DNA of 64,000 nucleotides from Planctomycetota bacterium (GCA_022446815.1 JAKVCD010000026.1:1-64000), one strand, 5' to 3'; positions 52,836 through 62,075 are shown, numbered from the stretch's first letter. Notes: a model not told the origin generated them from the letters alone. Numbers and translations: made by a program.

Positions 52836-53567
52836 TCAGCGCTTCGATCGAGGCTTAGGCAGCTTGATCCCCAGAGCGGAGAGTTGCCGCTCCGCCTGCT
52901 CAACCCAGCCGCGATTGGCCGCGGGGCTCGCTGGGCTTGGGTGAAGCACCGTGCCTATGGGGGGCGCGTCATCTCCAAGAGCTGCGATCGCTCGCGCCTC
53001 AGCGAACTTACCGACGCCGATCACCCGCTTGGGTTGACACCATTCGACGAGGCGACGGAGAGCCTCGTCGCAAGCCTCGAAGAGCGGCTCGCGCTCGGAG
53101 GCAGGGAGCTTGTCAGGGGTGCGGTTGCGACCGGAGTCCTCCATGAAGACTAGGGGGCAGTAGTTGGACAGCAAGAAGTGGTCGCTGAAGCGAGCGGCGG
53201 TCTTGTACCTGTCTTGAGCCCAACCCCAGAGCCGGCGACCGCTGACCTCGCTTCGGGTGCAGGCGAAGCCCTCGATCGGGCGCTTGGGGTGGAGGACCTC
53301 AGGCTGATCGACGGGCTCCTCAATCCCGAGGAAGTCACGTACCAGGTTCACCTCACCGAAGGGCACGCCGGTTTGAGCCATCCCCCAGGGCCCGGGGTTC
53401 ATACCGAGGAAGAGTGCATCGACGCCCTGCCTCGCGTAGCGCTCAAGATATGCCTCGTGCGGTCTGCGGGCGTGGACGAGCGGGTTGTAGGTGCAGGCTG
53501 TGGGAGGAGCGAAGCTGAGCGCATCGACCTCTTTTGAGAGCCAGCGTGAGATCTTGATGGGGTGCAC
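52836..53567 (-). CDS. SMUG1-type single-strand-selective uracil-DNA glycosylase
   Basis: 243 residues resembling bacterial SMUG1 homologues of the UDG superfamily. The water-activating motif GMNPGPWGMAQTGVPFGEV (about 55-73) and the DNA-intercalating motif HPSPASPAAN near 208-217 are intact. YNPLVHARRPHEAYLERY opens the domain as in the family, and NYCPLVFM supplies a conserved strand. The protein removes uracil, and in SMUG1 also 5-hydroxymethyluracil, from DNA in base-excision repair. The GTG start at 53567 is preceded by TAGAAT at 8 nt, suggesting a leaderless transcript. Confidence 0.93.
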   Translation of the reverse strand: MHPIKISRWLSKEVDALSFAPPTACTYNPLVHARRPHEAYLERYARQGVDALFLGMNPGPWGMAQTGVPFGEVNLVRDFLGIEEPVDQPEVLHPKRPIEGFACTRSEVSGRRLWGWAQDRYKTAARFSDHFLLSNYCPLVFMEDSGRNRTPDKLPASEREPLFEACDEALRRLVEWCQPKRVIGVGKFAEARAIAALGDDAPPIGTVLHPSPASPAANRGWVEQAERQLSALGIKLPKPRSKR

Positions 53568-53575
53568 AGCTTTGA

Positions 53576-53581
53576 ATTCTA
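53576..53581 (-). promoter_or_regulatory. -10-like hexamer TAGAAT (minus strand), 8 nt before GTG 53567
   Basis: On the minus strand TAGAAT is followed by eight bases and the GTG start of the SMUG1-type gene. No Shine-Dalgarno site is present. Confidence 0.35.
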
Positions 53582-53587
53582 AAGGCG

Positions 53588-53618
53588 AGAGGCCTGGAGC
53601 CTACGGCTTCAGGCCTCT
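53588..53618 (-). terminator. Hairpin between the GrpB-family and SMUG1-type genes
   Basis: AGAGGCCTG at 53588-53596 and CAGGCCTCT at 53610-53618 are perfectly complementary over 9 bp with a 13-nt loop. It may end the GrpB-family transcript; no clear U-tract follows. Confidence 0.4.
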
Positions 53619-53653
53619 TGGTCTCCGCTTGATAGCGGCGGCAGGGGAGAGGA

Positions 53654-54151
53654 TCAGTCGACGGCGCGGGCCTGTCGGACGACGTTCGCGATGAACTCAT
53701 CCTTTTTCGTCAGGTCCACGTCCTTGTCGTCGAGCTGCTTTGTGAGGTGGGCGTACTCCACCGCGGTCTCGCGGTTCTCCCTGAGGAAGTTCCGGAAGAG
53801 CAGCTGCTCTCCCCAGAACTCGCCAGAGCGCTCAACGATGTGAGCCCTGACCTTGAGGCCATCTGGGTATACGCGCATTAGGAAGCGCTGGTCAGGCCCT
53901 CCGCCCTCATCTAAGGCTTCGTAGCCTATGGAGACCATGCGCTCAGCGCAGGAGTCTGCGGCGGTCATGCTTGCGACGCCGACCATGACGTCGAGGGCGC
54001 TGGTGGTGATGAGGTTTGAGAAAGAGGTGTTCCCAATGTGTTCGATCGCGAGGGCCACATCTCCGATGGCTCCTCGCAGCTCTTCATGGATCTCCTGGTA
54101 GCGCTGCTCCCAGGCAGCGTCGTAGGACTCCATCCGTTTCTTAGACATCAT
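53654..54151 (-). CDS. GrpB-family (UPF0157) nucleotidyltransferase-fold protein
   Basis: 165 residues. YDAAWEQRYQEIHEELRGAIG matches the family N-terminus. IEHIGNTSFSNLITTSALDVMVGV occupies the position of the usual HVGSTSVPGLAAKPxIDI block but is diverged. VRAHIVERSGEFWGEQLLFRNFLREN and the YAHLTKQL/DEFI C-terminus are conserved. The family belongs to the nucleotidyltransferase superfamily, and its function is unsettled. It starts at ATG 54151 or 54148. The upstream spacer (54152-54372) contains two mutually exclusive inverted repeats. Confidence 0.85.
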   Translation of the reverse strand: MMSKKRMESYDAAWEQRYQEIHEELRGAIGDVALAIEHIGNTSFSNLITTSALDVMVGVASMTAADSCAERMVSIGYEALDEGGGPDQRFLMRVYPDGLKVRAHIVERSGEFWGEQLLFRNFLRENRETAVEYAHLTKQLDDKDVDLTKKDEFIANVVRQARAVD

Positions 54152-54207
54152 GGCGGTATTTTTTACGCAGGATCAGGGCCATCTCGGCCAGTGCATTTGC
54201 GTGCGAT

Positions 54208-54303
54208 GCCCCATATTTGACCGTATTTGTCGGTTTTTTGGGGCACTTAGGGCCTTCAGAGATGAGTACGCACGGGCTGCCATCAAGGTAGTCCAAAAAA
54301 CCG
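54208..54303. other. Two overlapping, mutually exclusive inverted repeats in an AT-richer spacer
   Basis: GCCCCA (54208-54213) pairs with TGGGGC (54239-54244), with an inner ACCG/CGGT stem. CGGTTTTTTGG (54231-54241) pairs perfectly over 11 bp with CCAAAAAACCG (54293-54303). Both use 54239-54241, so only one can form. This resembles an attenuator layout or a small mobile-repeat remnant. The 221-nt spacer is otherwise empty. Confidence 0.4.
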
Positions 54304-54372
54304 CAGAACTAGGGCGGCTTGGATGTCGCAATTTGGGGCGAGGAGGGCCTCCGCCCACGGGCGAGCTCTTGC

Positions 54373-54999
54373 TCAGACTCGGATCTTTTTAAACGCGAGG
54401 AGGTCGGCTCCCCGTGTGTAGGCGACACCTGTCGCCCCGTTCACCATCAAGTCGAAGGTCGCTCCGCGCCCGGGGAAGCGGAACTCACCGCGTGCGCCGT
54501 CGGCGAACTCTACGACGAAGAAGTAAGTGGTGCGTCCATCCCCGCCAGAGATCTCGGTCTCACTCCGTCGGTCGAGGACGATCGCTGCGCGCTTCAAGAG
54601 CGGCGCGTCCGGATTCAGAGGGGAGATGGGATCTTGGCGCAGATGGCGGGCGAAGAGAGTGATCAGGACGAGCGAGCCCACGACCAAGCCTGCGACGTAG
54701 TTGACGATCGCCGTCGTGATGAGGGCCGCGAGGCTCCCTCCAATGAGCGGGATGGCGACAGCGTTTCCACCGGGATAGCGAGAGGTCGCGAGGGGCTCCC
54801 ACTCTATGGCAGCTGCCCACTCGTCCTTCTCTGGCATCCGGCCAAGGCGCTCTTGGTTGATGCTCCGCTCTTCCTCAGCGCTCTGCTGCGCTCCGCCGAG
54901 CTGGAGGGGTGAGCCACAGTATGAGCACAGGGAGAGATCTTCCCTGGTGATCGGTGCGCCGCAGGTGGGGCACGACTTGGGGACGGCGGTTGCAGTCAT
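54373..54999 (-). CDS. Zinc-ribbon membrane protein of unknown function
   Basis: 208 residues from ATG 54999. The N-terminus has a zinc ribbon with CPTCG and CSYCG. A soluble linker is followed by two close hydrophobic segments near 90-130 (VAIPLIGGSLAALITTAIV and YVAGLVVGSLVLITLF), then a C-terminal beta domain (TTYFFVVEFADGARGEFRFPG) resembling DUF2500-type proteins. A longer frame to 55083 exists, but its first 28 residues look non-coding. TATCAT lies 12 nt before the ATG. The function is unknown. Confidence 0.7.
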   Translation of the reverse strand: MTATAVPKSCPTCGAPITREDLSLCSYCGSPLQLGGAQQSAEEERSINQERLGRMPEKDEWAAAIEWEPLATSRYPGGNAVAIPLIGGSLAALITTAIVNYVAGLVVGSLVLITLFARHLRQDPISPLNPDAPLLKRAAIVLDRRSETEISGGDGRTTYFFVVEFADGARGEFRFPGRGATFDLMVNGATGVAYTRGADLLAFKKIRV

Positions 55000-55201
55000 G
55001 GCGTGGGCGGGATGATACCTAGCAGGGGGGGGCCGAGGCTCGCTCCTTTCAGGGCGTCTCCTTTGGGACGTGCTAACATTCATTAACTCTACCCTGTGAG
55101 TTCAGGCCGTGATTTCTAGGCACCTTTTTCGATGCTCCATCGTCATGGGCCTAAGAGTGCTCGACCGGAAACCCCCACAGACCCCCTCAAAGAAACCGAA
55201 G

Positions 55202-57691
55202 ATGACCATTTTGGGACGTATCTCAGCACGATCTCTTGTCGTCCTGTTGTTCGCTCAAGCGATCGCTAGCGCCCAATCAGGGCCCCTATCACCTCAGAGG
55301 CCGCAGCCCTTCACGGTCCCGCTTGAGCAAACAGAGGAGCCCATCTATGGCGTCCGGCTCCCCACTTCGGAGGCGGTGATTGAGGGCCTCGGCCCTGCGC
55401 TGGAGCGAGAGCGCCTCCGACCGAAGAACACCCCTAATAAAAAAGATAGGAACGGTCGCCCTGGCGCTTGGCACATCGCGAGCCGCCGCTCGACCTACTA
55501 CCCTCACTCAGGCGTCCACAACGCTTACAACAAATGGGGTGATGTGCGTTTAGGGATCGGCTTCAAACGAGCGGTCGATCTGCACGGGCTTTGGATCTCG
55601 GGGCAAGCCGATGCGGGTGTCTGGGCCAAGCGCGTCCGCGCGATCGGCTACCGCGATGGCCAACAGGTCAATGAGAGCGAGTGGTTTCGTGAGATCTCAG
55701 ACAAACCGCGTTGGTTCCCCATCGAGCTTGAGAAGATCGACCGCGTCGTCTTAGAGGCAGACCCTGTCGTAGGGCAAGCAGCTTGGTATGCCATCGATGA
55801 CATCGTCTACACGCGGCGAGACTCGCAGGTTGCTGAGAGTGAGCGCACGATCGTCGTCGACTTTGAGGACGGCGAGTTCGGGCAGGCGCTCTCTGGTACG
55901 GACTACCGGGACCTCATCTGGGAGACCGGTACGGGCTTCACCGACGAGGGCGTCCACGCCCCGGAGGCCCCTCTGGAGGAGGACACGATCGAAGAGGTAG
56001 AGGCGGAGAGCCTCTTTTACGGGGTCTCTGTCATGGGCTCTGGGCCTGATCTCCTGGATGACTTTCAGACGCTCCGGATGGGGCAGCACGGGTTCTCCTA
56101 TCCGCCTGATCACTGCCTAGCTGTTGGCCCTACTCAGGTGCTGGTCTGCGTCAACAGGGCTTGGGCTGTCTATGACAAGGCAAGCGGCTCGACCCTCGCG
56201 AGCATGGGCCTAGGCTCCTTCTTGCCAGGCTCCAGTGGTGACCCACGCGTCGCATACGACCAGCACCACGACCGCTTCATCGTCTTGGTGTCGGACTTCT
56301 CGAATGAGCTCTACCTGGCCTACTCGCTCACGAGCGACGCTACAGGGAGCTGGATCAAGACCAGTGCCAACGTCTCTCAAGGGACGGACGCCGGGACTTG
56401 GCCGGACTATCAAACCCTTGGTGTGGACGAGCACGGCATCTACTCGGCGGCCTACATGGTCGGCAGCGGCTCAGACATGTCCATCTTTGCGATCGACAAG
56501 GCTCCGCTGCTAGCGGCTAACCCGAGCCTCGGCACGGTTACGGCGTTTCGTGATGTGCCTTGGGAGGGCGCGATCCAGCCCTGCCACACCTACGGCTCAC
56601 CGGACTATCAGTACTTCGTCTCAGTCAACGGGAACAATCGCATCCGGGTCCGCCGCCTCAGTGGATCGATGACCAACCCGACCCTACAGAACTTAGGCTA
56701 CATCACGGTCGGAAGTCATCCGAGCCCGCCTGAAGCGCCCGCGCTCGGCAGCTCGACGGGCTTGGACACGGTGGGCGACCGCTTGATGAACGCCGTCTAT
56801 AGAAACGGCTCTATTTGGACGGCGCACACCGTCAGTCAAGGCGGGCGCGCCGCCGCGCGGTGGTATGAGCTCGATCCAGTCTCACTCACAGTGGTCCAGT
56901 CTGGAACTGTCAGCGACGGCACCCGCCATTACTTCTTTCCGAGCATCGCTGTGAACTCTGCGAATGATGTCGTGATGGGCTTCTCGGGGTCTCACGCGAA
57001 CGAGTATGCGGGCGCCTGGTACACGGGGCGGAAGTCGAGCGACCCAGACGGGGTCATGGCTGAGCCTGTCCAGTATCGCGCTGGCAGCGCTGCACAGAAC
57101 AACATCGACGGAGCAGGCCGCAACCGCTTCGGTGATTACAGCCTCACCGTCACTGACCCGACAGACGGGACCTTCTGGACGGTGCAGGAGTACGCGCACT
57201 CGAACGATATTTGGGGCACCCAAGTCGCTCATCTCGACCACGGCTCTGGCGGCGGCGGTGGCGGCGGCTGCGACAACCCAACCAACTTCTGCTCGACGAT
57301 GCCGAATAGCGCGAGCTGGGGAGCGACGATGGGTTTCAGCGGGAGCGCTAGCTACTCCGCTAACGACCTCACCCTAGAGTGTTACGGGGCCGTCCCCAAC
57401 CAGTTCGGGATCTTCTACTACGGACCGAGCCAAGTCCTCGCGCCCTTCGGGAACGGCTTCCGCTGTATCGGGAGCGGCTTCCTCGGAACCTTCCGGCTCC
57501 CGATCACGATGACCGACTCTTTCGGAGACGCCTACTACGCCCTGGACTACAGCCAGCCTCCGATGGGTAGCGGCAACGGGACCATCGTCGACGGCACAGA
57601 GTTCAACTTTCAGTTCTGGTTCCGAGACCCGCCCGCTGGCGGCTCTGGCTTCAACCTCTCTGATGGCTTGAACGTTGTGTTCTGCCCTTAG
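55202..57691 (+). CDS. Large secreted protein with poly-Gly linker and C-terminal module, type B
   Basis: 829 residues from ATG 55202, with a signal peptide (SLVVLLFAQAIASAQ). Residues about 80-230 form a beta-sandwich. A region of about 400 residues (roughly 290-680) with beta-propeller-like blades follows (DPRVAYDQHHDRFIVLVSDFS, YFFPSIAVNSANDVVMGFSGS, DYSLTVTDP). A linker of eight Gly precedes the C-terminal 140-residue module (CSTMPNS, LTLECYGAVPNQFGIFYYG, PFGNGFRCIG, GTFRLP, SGFNLSDGLNVVFCP). The same module ends the next protein. An alternative GTG start at 55109 adds an unlikely leader. Confidence 0.75.
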   Translation: MTILGRISARSLVVLLFAQAIASAQSGPLSPQRPQPFTVPLEQTEEPIYGVRLPTSEAVIEGLGPALERERLRPKNTPNKKDRNGRPGAWHIASRRSTYYPHSGVHNAYNKWGDVRLGIGFKRAVDLHGLWISGQADAGVWAKRVRAIGYRDGQQVNESEWFREISDKPRWFPIELEKIDRVVLEADPVVGQAAWYAIDDIVYTRRDSQVAESERTIVVDFEDGEFGQALSGTDYRDLIWETGTGFTDEGVHAPEAPLEEDTIEEVEAESLFYGVSVMGSGPDLLDDFQTLRMGQHGFSYPPDHCLAVGPTQVLVCVNRAWAVYDKASGSTLASMGLGSFLPGSSGDPRVAYDQHHDRFIVLVSDFSNELYLAYSLTSDATGSWIKTSANVSQGTDAGTWPDYQTLGVDEHGIYSAAYMVGSGSDMSIFAIDKAPLLAANPSLGTVTAFRDVPWEGAIQPCHTYGSPDYQYFVSVNGNNRIRVRRLSGSMTNPTLQNLGYITVGSHPSPPEAPALGSSTGLDTVGDRLMNAVYRNGSIWTAHTVSQGGRAAARWYELDPVSLTVVQSGTVSDGTRHYFFPSIAVNSANDVVMGFSGSHANEYAGAWYTGRKSSDPDGVMAEPVQYRAGSAAQNNIDGAGRNRFGDYSLTVTDPTDGTFWTVQEYAHSNDIWGTQVAHLDHGSGGGGGGGCDNPTNFCSTMPNSASWGATMGFSGSASYSANDLTLECYGAVPNQFGIFYYGPSQVLAPFGNGFRCIGSGFLGTFRLPITMTDSFGDAYYALDYSQPPMGSGNGTIVDGTEFNFQFWFRDPPAGGSGFNLSDGLNVVFCP

Positions 57692-57766
57692 GAGGCTTGC
57701 CAGGGCGAACGCCGATAAGCTCCTAACACACAAGTTGGGGATGTGTGGTTACGCTGAAGGCATCTC

Positions 57767-59140
57767 ATGCGTTCACTCGTCCCGCCTATCTTCTCACTTG
57801 CTCTGCTCGCACAGCTCTTAGTCCCAGCTGGGGACTTGGTGGCCTTCACTACGATCGGTGGCTCGCTGTCACAGGGGCAGCGCGATTTCAGGGTCTACAA
57901 CAACTTTGCGGACCCGGGCGCGAACGAGAACGACGTCGAGCATCCGAACTTCCCCGGCGCGCTCGGGGCCGAGATGTCTATCTGGAAGGCTTGCGTTGAG
58001 TGGTCCTCACGCATCTTCGCTGATGGCACAGGCGACCCCGCCAACGGGAGCGCCTTGGGTTCAGGCGGCGCAGACTTCGACCCCTACTGGGCGGGCAACG
58101 CCGACGACATCGGCGGGACAAATGACAACATCATGTCGGCGGTAGGCTCATGCGGATCGGGTGTTCTCGCCTACTGTGAGACTCCGATCTCAAACGGCTG
58201 GCGCATCCGCTTCTGTGAGGGACAGACTTGGGATGACGGCCCGGGCTACGCCATCTTCGGCTATTGCCTCCAAGGCGTCGCATGTCATGAGTACGGCCAC
58301 GCGCTAGGTCTAGGTCACTCGACCTCTGCCGTCGCGACCATGTACCCGACGGTCTCGGGCTCAGGGATCGGGCAGCGCTCGATCGCTCAAGATGACATCG
58401 ACGGAGTTCAGTTCATCTATGGCACGGCCGACTCGAACAAGTGTGAGATCACCGGCGTTGAGGTCGTGGGAGACACCATCACGATCACTGGTAACAACTT
58501 CTCCGGGAACGACAACGACATCTGGTTCACCCGCGCGGCGGTGACCAGCGCTGGCAGTAACCCACGCCTGAGGGTCCAGAACATTCCCTCGAGCAACGGC
58601 GCGATCACAGTCACGATCCCCTCCGAGGCAGGCCCTGGAGTGGTGATGGTCAAGCGCTCGGGCAGCGGCGGTGATGACCTCTCGAACCCCTGGCCGACGG
58701 ACTTAGTCGAGGAGGGTCTGTGCGACCCTGACTACTTCTGCGTTTCGACGCCGAACAGCACGGGGAACGGAGCGTTCATCGCGCACAACGGGACACTCAG
58801 CGCCTCGGCTGCAGACCTGAGCTTCGATTGCTACGGGCTCCCTGTGAATCAGTATGGCGTCTTCTACTACGGTGCGGCACAGACCAACACGCCCTTCGGT
58901 AATGGAGTGCGGTGTGTCGGCGCTGGCGGGGTAGGAACCTTTCGCCTCCCGCTCCAGCAGAGCGACTCCTTCGGCAGCGTCTCTTACGCGGTGGACTTCA
59001 GCGCGCCACCTGTCTCTAGCGGGGCAGGGGCGCTCACCGCGGGCAGCACCTGGTACTTCCAGTACTGGTACCGTGACCCGCAGGCTGGGGGCTCGAACTT
59101 CAACCTGAGCGACGCCTTAGGCGGGACCTTCTGCCCCTGA
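57767..59140 (+). CDS. Secreted matrixin-type metalloprotease with TIG-like domain and C-terminal module
   Basis: 457 residues with a signal peptide. The metzincin zinc motif HEYGHALGLGH (about residues 173-183) is complete. HSTSAVATMYP supplies the Met-turn. Residues about 220-310 resemble an IPT/TIG domain (CEITGVEVVGDTITITGNNFSG). The last 140 residues form the same type-B module as the preceding protein (CVSTPNS, LSFDCYGLPVNQYGVFYYG, NFNLSDALGGTFCP). It is probably a surface or extracellular protease. ATG 57767 is preceded by GAAGG 6 nt upstream. Its stop is 11 nt from the convergent MFS gene. Confidence 0.85.
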   Translation: MRSLVPPIFSLALLAQLLVPAGDLVAFTTIGGSLSQGQRDFRVYNNFADPGANENDVEHPNFPGALGAEMSIWKACVEWSSRIFADGTGDPANGSALGSGGADFDPYWAGNADDIGGTNDNIMSAVGSCGSGVLAYCETPISNGWRIRFCEGQTWDDGPGYAIFGYCLQGVACHEYGHALGLGHSTSAVATMYPTVSGSGIGQRSIAQDDIDGVQFIYGTADSNKCEITGVEVVGDTITITGNNFSGNDNDIWFTRAAVTSAGSNPRLRVQNIPSSNGAITVTIPSEAGPGVVMVKRSGSGGDDLSNPWPTDLVEEGLCDPDYFCVSTPNSTGNGAFIAHNGTLSASAADLSFDCYGLPVNQYGVFYYGAAQTNTPFGNGVRCVGAGGVGTFRLPLQQSDSFGSVSYAVDFSAPPVSSGAGALTAGSTWYFQYWYRDPQAGGSNFNLSDALGGTFCP

Positions 59141-59151
59141 GCAGCGCTGGT

Positions 59152-60417
59152 TCAGGCCTTGACGGGCCGCCTTGAGAGCTTCGCCGCGAGGGAGCGCCAG
59201 ATGAGACTGCCCAAGACGACGGCGACGCAGTCGACCCAGAGGGTCTCTTCGATCGAGCTGTTCCAGTCGTAGAGCGCGCCGGTCGCGAGCGCGCCCACGG
59301 TGAAGGAGATCGTGAGCAGGAGGAACTCAACAGAGAAAGAGCGCCCGCGGAAGGAGTCGTCGATCTTGCGCTGCCACCCCGTCGTCGACCCGACCCAGAG
59401 CGCGCTGCCGCCGCTGTGGGCGATGACGATCATCAAGAGGGCGAGCGGTAGCGACTCCAGGGGGGCGAAGAGCGCGTAGCCACCCGCGCCCACGAGGAAG
59501 CCCGTGAAGATCTGTCTCATGAGGCCCTCGTCCGTCTGGCCGAAGACTCGCCGTGTGATGACCGGGCCGACGCCTGTGCCCACGCCGCGCGCCATGTAGA
59601 GCAGGCTGGTCGCGAGCCCAGCCGCAGCAGCCTCCTCTCCGAAGAGCGGAGCGAAGCGCACCTTCCCCACGACGGAGAGCATCACGATGTAGCCGCCGCA
59701 CGCTCCCCAACAGCACTTGGCTAGGGAGAAGTGCAGCGCGCCGCGCTCGCTCAGGTGTCCGACCGCGCGGCGGAGGTCGCGCACGAGGATGACGTCCTTC
59801 CAAGTCATTGGCTCCAGAGGCGCTTGGATCGCGGGCAGTCGGAGCCATATGACGAGGACCGCTGAGACGAGGTAGGTCACCGCGTCCAAGATGAACACGC
59901 CGGTGAGTCCGACGATCGTCAGCATGAAACCGCCCAGCGCCGCTCCGAGTGCGAGCATCAGGCTCCAGGTCGCCGCCGAGAGGGTGTATGCGTCGTGGAA
60001 TGACTCGGGCGGGATGGTGTTAGGGACCGAAGCGGAGCGCGCCGCGTCGAAGAAGATGCCGACGCTCATCTGAGCGAAGAGCAGGCCATAGAGCAGCGGG
60101 AGCTCATGGGCCTCATCGACGAGGAGGAAGCCCAAGACGATCCCAGCGCGGAGGAGGTCAGTCGTGATCATCACGCCGCGGCGAGAGAGCCGGTCGGCGA
60201 TCGGGCCTGCGACGGGGCTGAAGAGGGCGGTGGGGAGGAGCCGCAGGGTGAACTCGACAGCGAAGAGGGCGCCGAGACCTTGGCCAATGGAGGGACCTCC
60301 AAGGTCGCCGATCAGGGCGAGGACCGCCATCCGGTTGAACCAGTCCCCTGCGCTGGACACCACCTGCGCGAGCCAGAGCTTTCTGAACTCGGGGTTGTCT
60401 TTGAGGACGGCGAACAC
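59152..60417 (-). CDS. MFS transporter
   Basis: 421 residues from GTG 60417. About twelve hydrophobic segments with the MFS signature PVAGPIADRLSRRGVMITTDLLRAG-like at about 73-97, and LAQVVSSAGDWFNRMAVLAL at the N-terminus typical of the H+ antiporter-2-like/efflux group (COG0477, enterobactin exporter-like). Substrate unknown. The frame continues upstream to 60567, but the extra part overlaps the sulfatase-like gene. TACAAT 7 nt before the GTG supports this start. It may be co-transcribed with the sulfatase homologue upstream or have its own promoter. Confidence 0.88.
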   Translation of the reverse strand: MFAVLKDNPEFRKLWLAQVVSSAGDWFNRMAVLALIGDLGGPSIGQGLGALFAVEFTLRLLPTALFSPVAGPIADRLSRRGVMITTDLLRAGIVLGFLLVDEAHELPLLYGLLFAQMSVGIFFDAARSASVPNTIPPESFHDAYTLSAATWSLMLALGAALGGFMLTIVGLTGVFILDAVTYLVSAVLVIWLRLPAIQAPLEPMTWKDVILVRDLRRAVGHLSERGALHFSLAKCCWGACGGYIVMLSVVGKVRFAPLFGEEAAAAGLATSLLYMARGVGTGVGPVITRRVFGQTDEGLMRQIFTGFLVGAGGYALFAPLESLPLALLMIVIAHSGGSALWVGSTTGWQRKIDDSFRGRSFSVEFLLLTISFTVGALATGALYDWNSSIEETLWVDCVAVVLGSLIWRSLAAKLSRRPVKA

Positions 60418-60424
60418 AGCGCAG

Positions 60425-60430
60425 ATTGTA
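60425..60430 (-). promoter_or_regulatory. -10-like hexamer TACAAT (minus strand), 7 nt before GTG 60417
   Basis: On the minus strand TACAAT is followed by seven bases and the GTG start of the MFS gene. This lies in the 61-nt gap after the sulfatase-like gene. Confidence 0.4.
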
Positions 60431-60478
60431 GGCCTAGGGAGACGACCTCCCGAGCGACATGGCGTTGAAAGGGCCCGC

Positions 60479-61996
60479 CTAGTCCAGGTAGCCGAGGGCT
60501 CGGAGCTTGGCCTCGACGTCGGAAGAGATCTCAGCCTCCTCACCAGAGCGGATGCGTACGGCGACATCTGTCGCAGCCGCCTCGAAGCGCGGGCGCCACT
60601 CTCGCATGGCGCGCTCTATGGCCTGCGCGTGGTCACTCGCTGTCACCTCAGCGTCTCTCACGAGATCTCGCTCTTCTCGAGGGTCTGAGCGCAGGTCGAA
60701 GAGCTCGTCGGGCTGGTCATTGGTGTAGTGGATGCGCTTGTGGGTTGCGGAGCGAACCGAGAGGACCGCTCTGTCGAGGTGCGGCGCGCGCTCGTGCAGG
60801 CCCTGCTTCACCGCCGTGACACCGAAGGGCTTGAGCAGCTCGGAGTAGGCGAACTGTCGCGACTCGTTGAGGTGGTCGATGGTCTCGCAGCGCTCCGGGC
60901 GATCGACGCCGAGCAGGCCGCAGAGGGTCGGCAAGAGGTCAGCGTTCTGGATCAGCTCGCTCTGAGGTCCAGTGATCCCGACGGACTTAGGCCACTTGAC
61001 GATCCAGGGGATGCGCAGGAGCTCGTCGTAGCAAACGAACTGGTGCCCGAGCACTCCGTGACGCCCTACGCAGTCCCCGTGGTCAGAGGTGATGACGACC
61101 ATGGTCTCATCCCAGCGCGGGGTCTTTGCGAGGTCGTCCAGGAGGCTCCCCAATAGCTCGTCCATGTAGGCGATGCACCCGTCATAGAGGCCGTGAAGGA
61201 CCGCGAAGTCCTCTTCGCTCATGTCCACGAGTCCGACCGCGTGGGGGTTGGGGCGCTGATTGATCGCCGCGAAGTTTTTGCTCCGAAGCTCGGGAGGTAC
61301 GAAGCGTTTGCGGTAGCGGTGGGGCGGACGGTACTCCCCGTGCGTCTCCATCAAGTGCGCGTAGACGAAGCGCGGTCGCTCGTCATCTTCCTTGAAGATC
61401 TCACGCACACGATCGAAGCAGCTCGCCGCGCCGTCATCATGCAGGCCCGTCATCCAGAAGGAGAGCCGCGATCTCAGGCTGGCGCGCTGGTGCAGCTGGG
61501 CTTCGGCCTCGAGGTCGAGGTCATGGTCGATACGACCCATATCCGCCGGGCCGTCATCCGCGCTCTCTTCGGCTGCGGGCGTGCTCGGACGCAGGGCAGC
61601 GAGGGCGCGGCGCCAGGCTGGCGGCGGCGGCTCAAAGTTCTCCTCGAAGCCTCGCTCCATCCCACTGAATTCGGAGACGTAGGGGACGTCACCCATGACC
61701 TTCGCGGTGCGGTAGCCCTCACGCGCCAAGAGCTCGGGGAGACTCACATAGGACTCGTCTAGACGATCCCCGTCGATCACCAAGCGATGGGTGGAGGGGT
61801 AGGTGCCCGTAAAGAGGCCCGCCGTGCTCGGTAGCGTCCAGGTCGCCGTGGAGATGCACTGATCGTAGAGCGCTAGGCCGCTCGCGAGCCGCTCTAGATT
61901 AGGCGTCGTCGGACGGTCGTAGCCGTAGACCGAGAAGTTCTCGGCGCGCGCCGCGTCGAGCACGATGAAGAGGATGTCGGGTCGTTGATGAGGCAT
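60479..61996 (-). CDS. Sulfatase-superfamily protein lacking the formylglycine cysteine, no signal peptide
   Basis: 505 residues from ATG 61996, starting directly with RPDILFIVLDAARAENFSVYG, so cytoplasmic or peripheral. At the FGly position the motif reads TLPST (Thr54-Thr58) in TATWTLPSTAGLFTG, as in the homologue at 14162. The metal Asp14, the HxxTHG-like segment (LMETHGEYRPPHRY) and SDHGDCVGRHGVLGHQ are kept. A C-terminal ALGYLD ending resembles the other homologue. Phosphodiesterase/phosphotransferase activity is more likely than sulfatase activity. It lies 61 nt before the MFS gene. Confidence 0.85.
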   Translation of the reverse strand: MPHQRPDILFIVLDAARAENFSVYGYDRPTTPNLERLASGLALYDQCISTATWTLPSTAGLFTGTYPSTHRLVIDGDRLDESYVSLPELLAREGYRTAKVMGDVPYVSEFSGMERGFEENFEPPPPAWRRALAALRPSTPAAEESADDGPADMGRIDHDLDLEAEAQLHQRASLRSRLSFWMTGLHDDGAASCFDRVREIFKEDDERPRFVYAHLMETHGEYRPPHRYRKRFVPPELRSKNFAAINQRPNPHAVGLVDMSEEDFAVLHGLYDGCIAYMDELLGSLLDDLAKTPRWDETMVVITSDHGDCVGRHGVLGHQFVCYDELLRIPWIVKWPKSVGITGPQSELIQNADLLPTLCGLLGVDRPERCETIDHLNESRQFAYSELLKPFGVTAVKQGLHERAPHLDRAVLSVRSATHKRIHYTNDQPDELFDLRSDPREERDLVRDAEVTASDHAQAIERAMREWRPRFEAAATDVAVRIRSGEEAEISSDVEAKLRALGYLD

Positions 61997-62075
61997 GGAG
62001 AGCAAGCCAGCACACGCCAGTATCCCGAGCGAGCCCTCCTATAAGCAAGCACGGCACGGCATGGATCGCTGCGCC

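Noticed and set aside
54150..54392. Small rightward frame of 80 codons in the spacer next to the GrpB-family gene
   Set aside because: It overlaps the ends of both neighbouring genes, has no ribosome site, no domain and includes the inverted repeats. The spacer is better explained as regulatory or repeat DNA.
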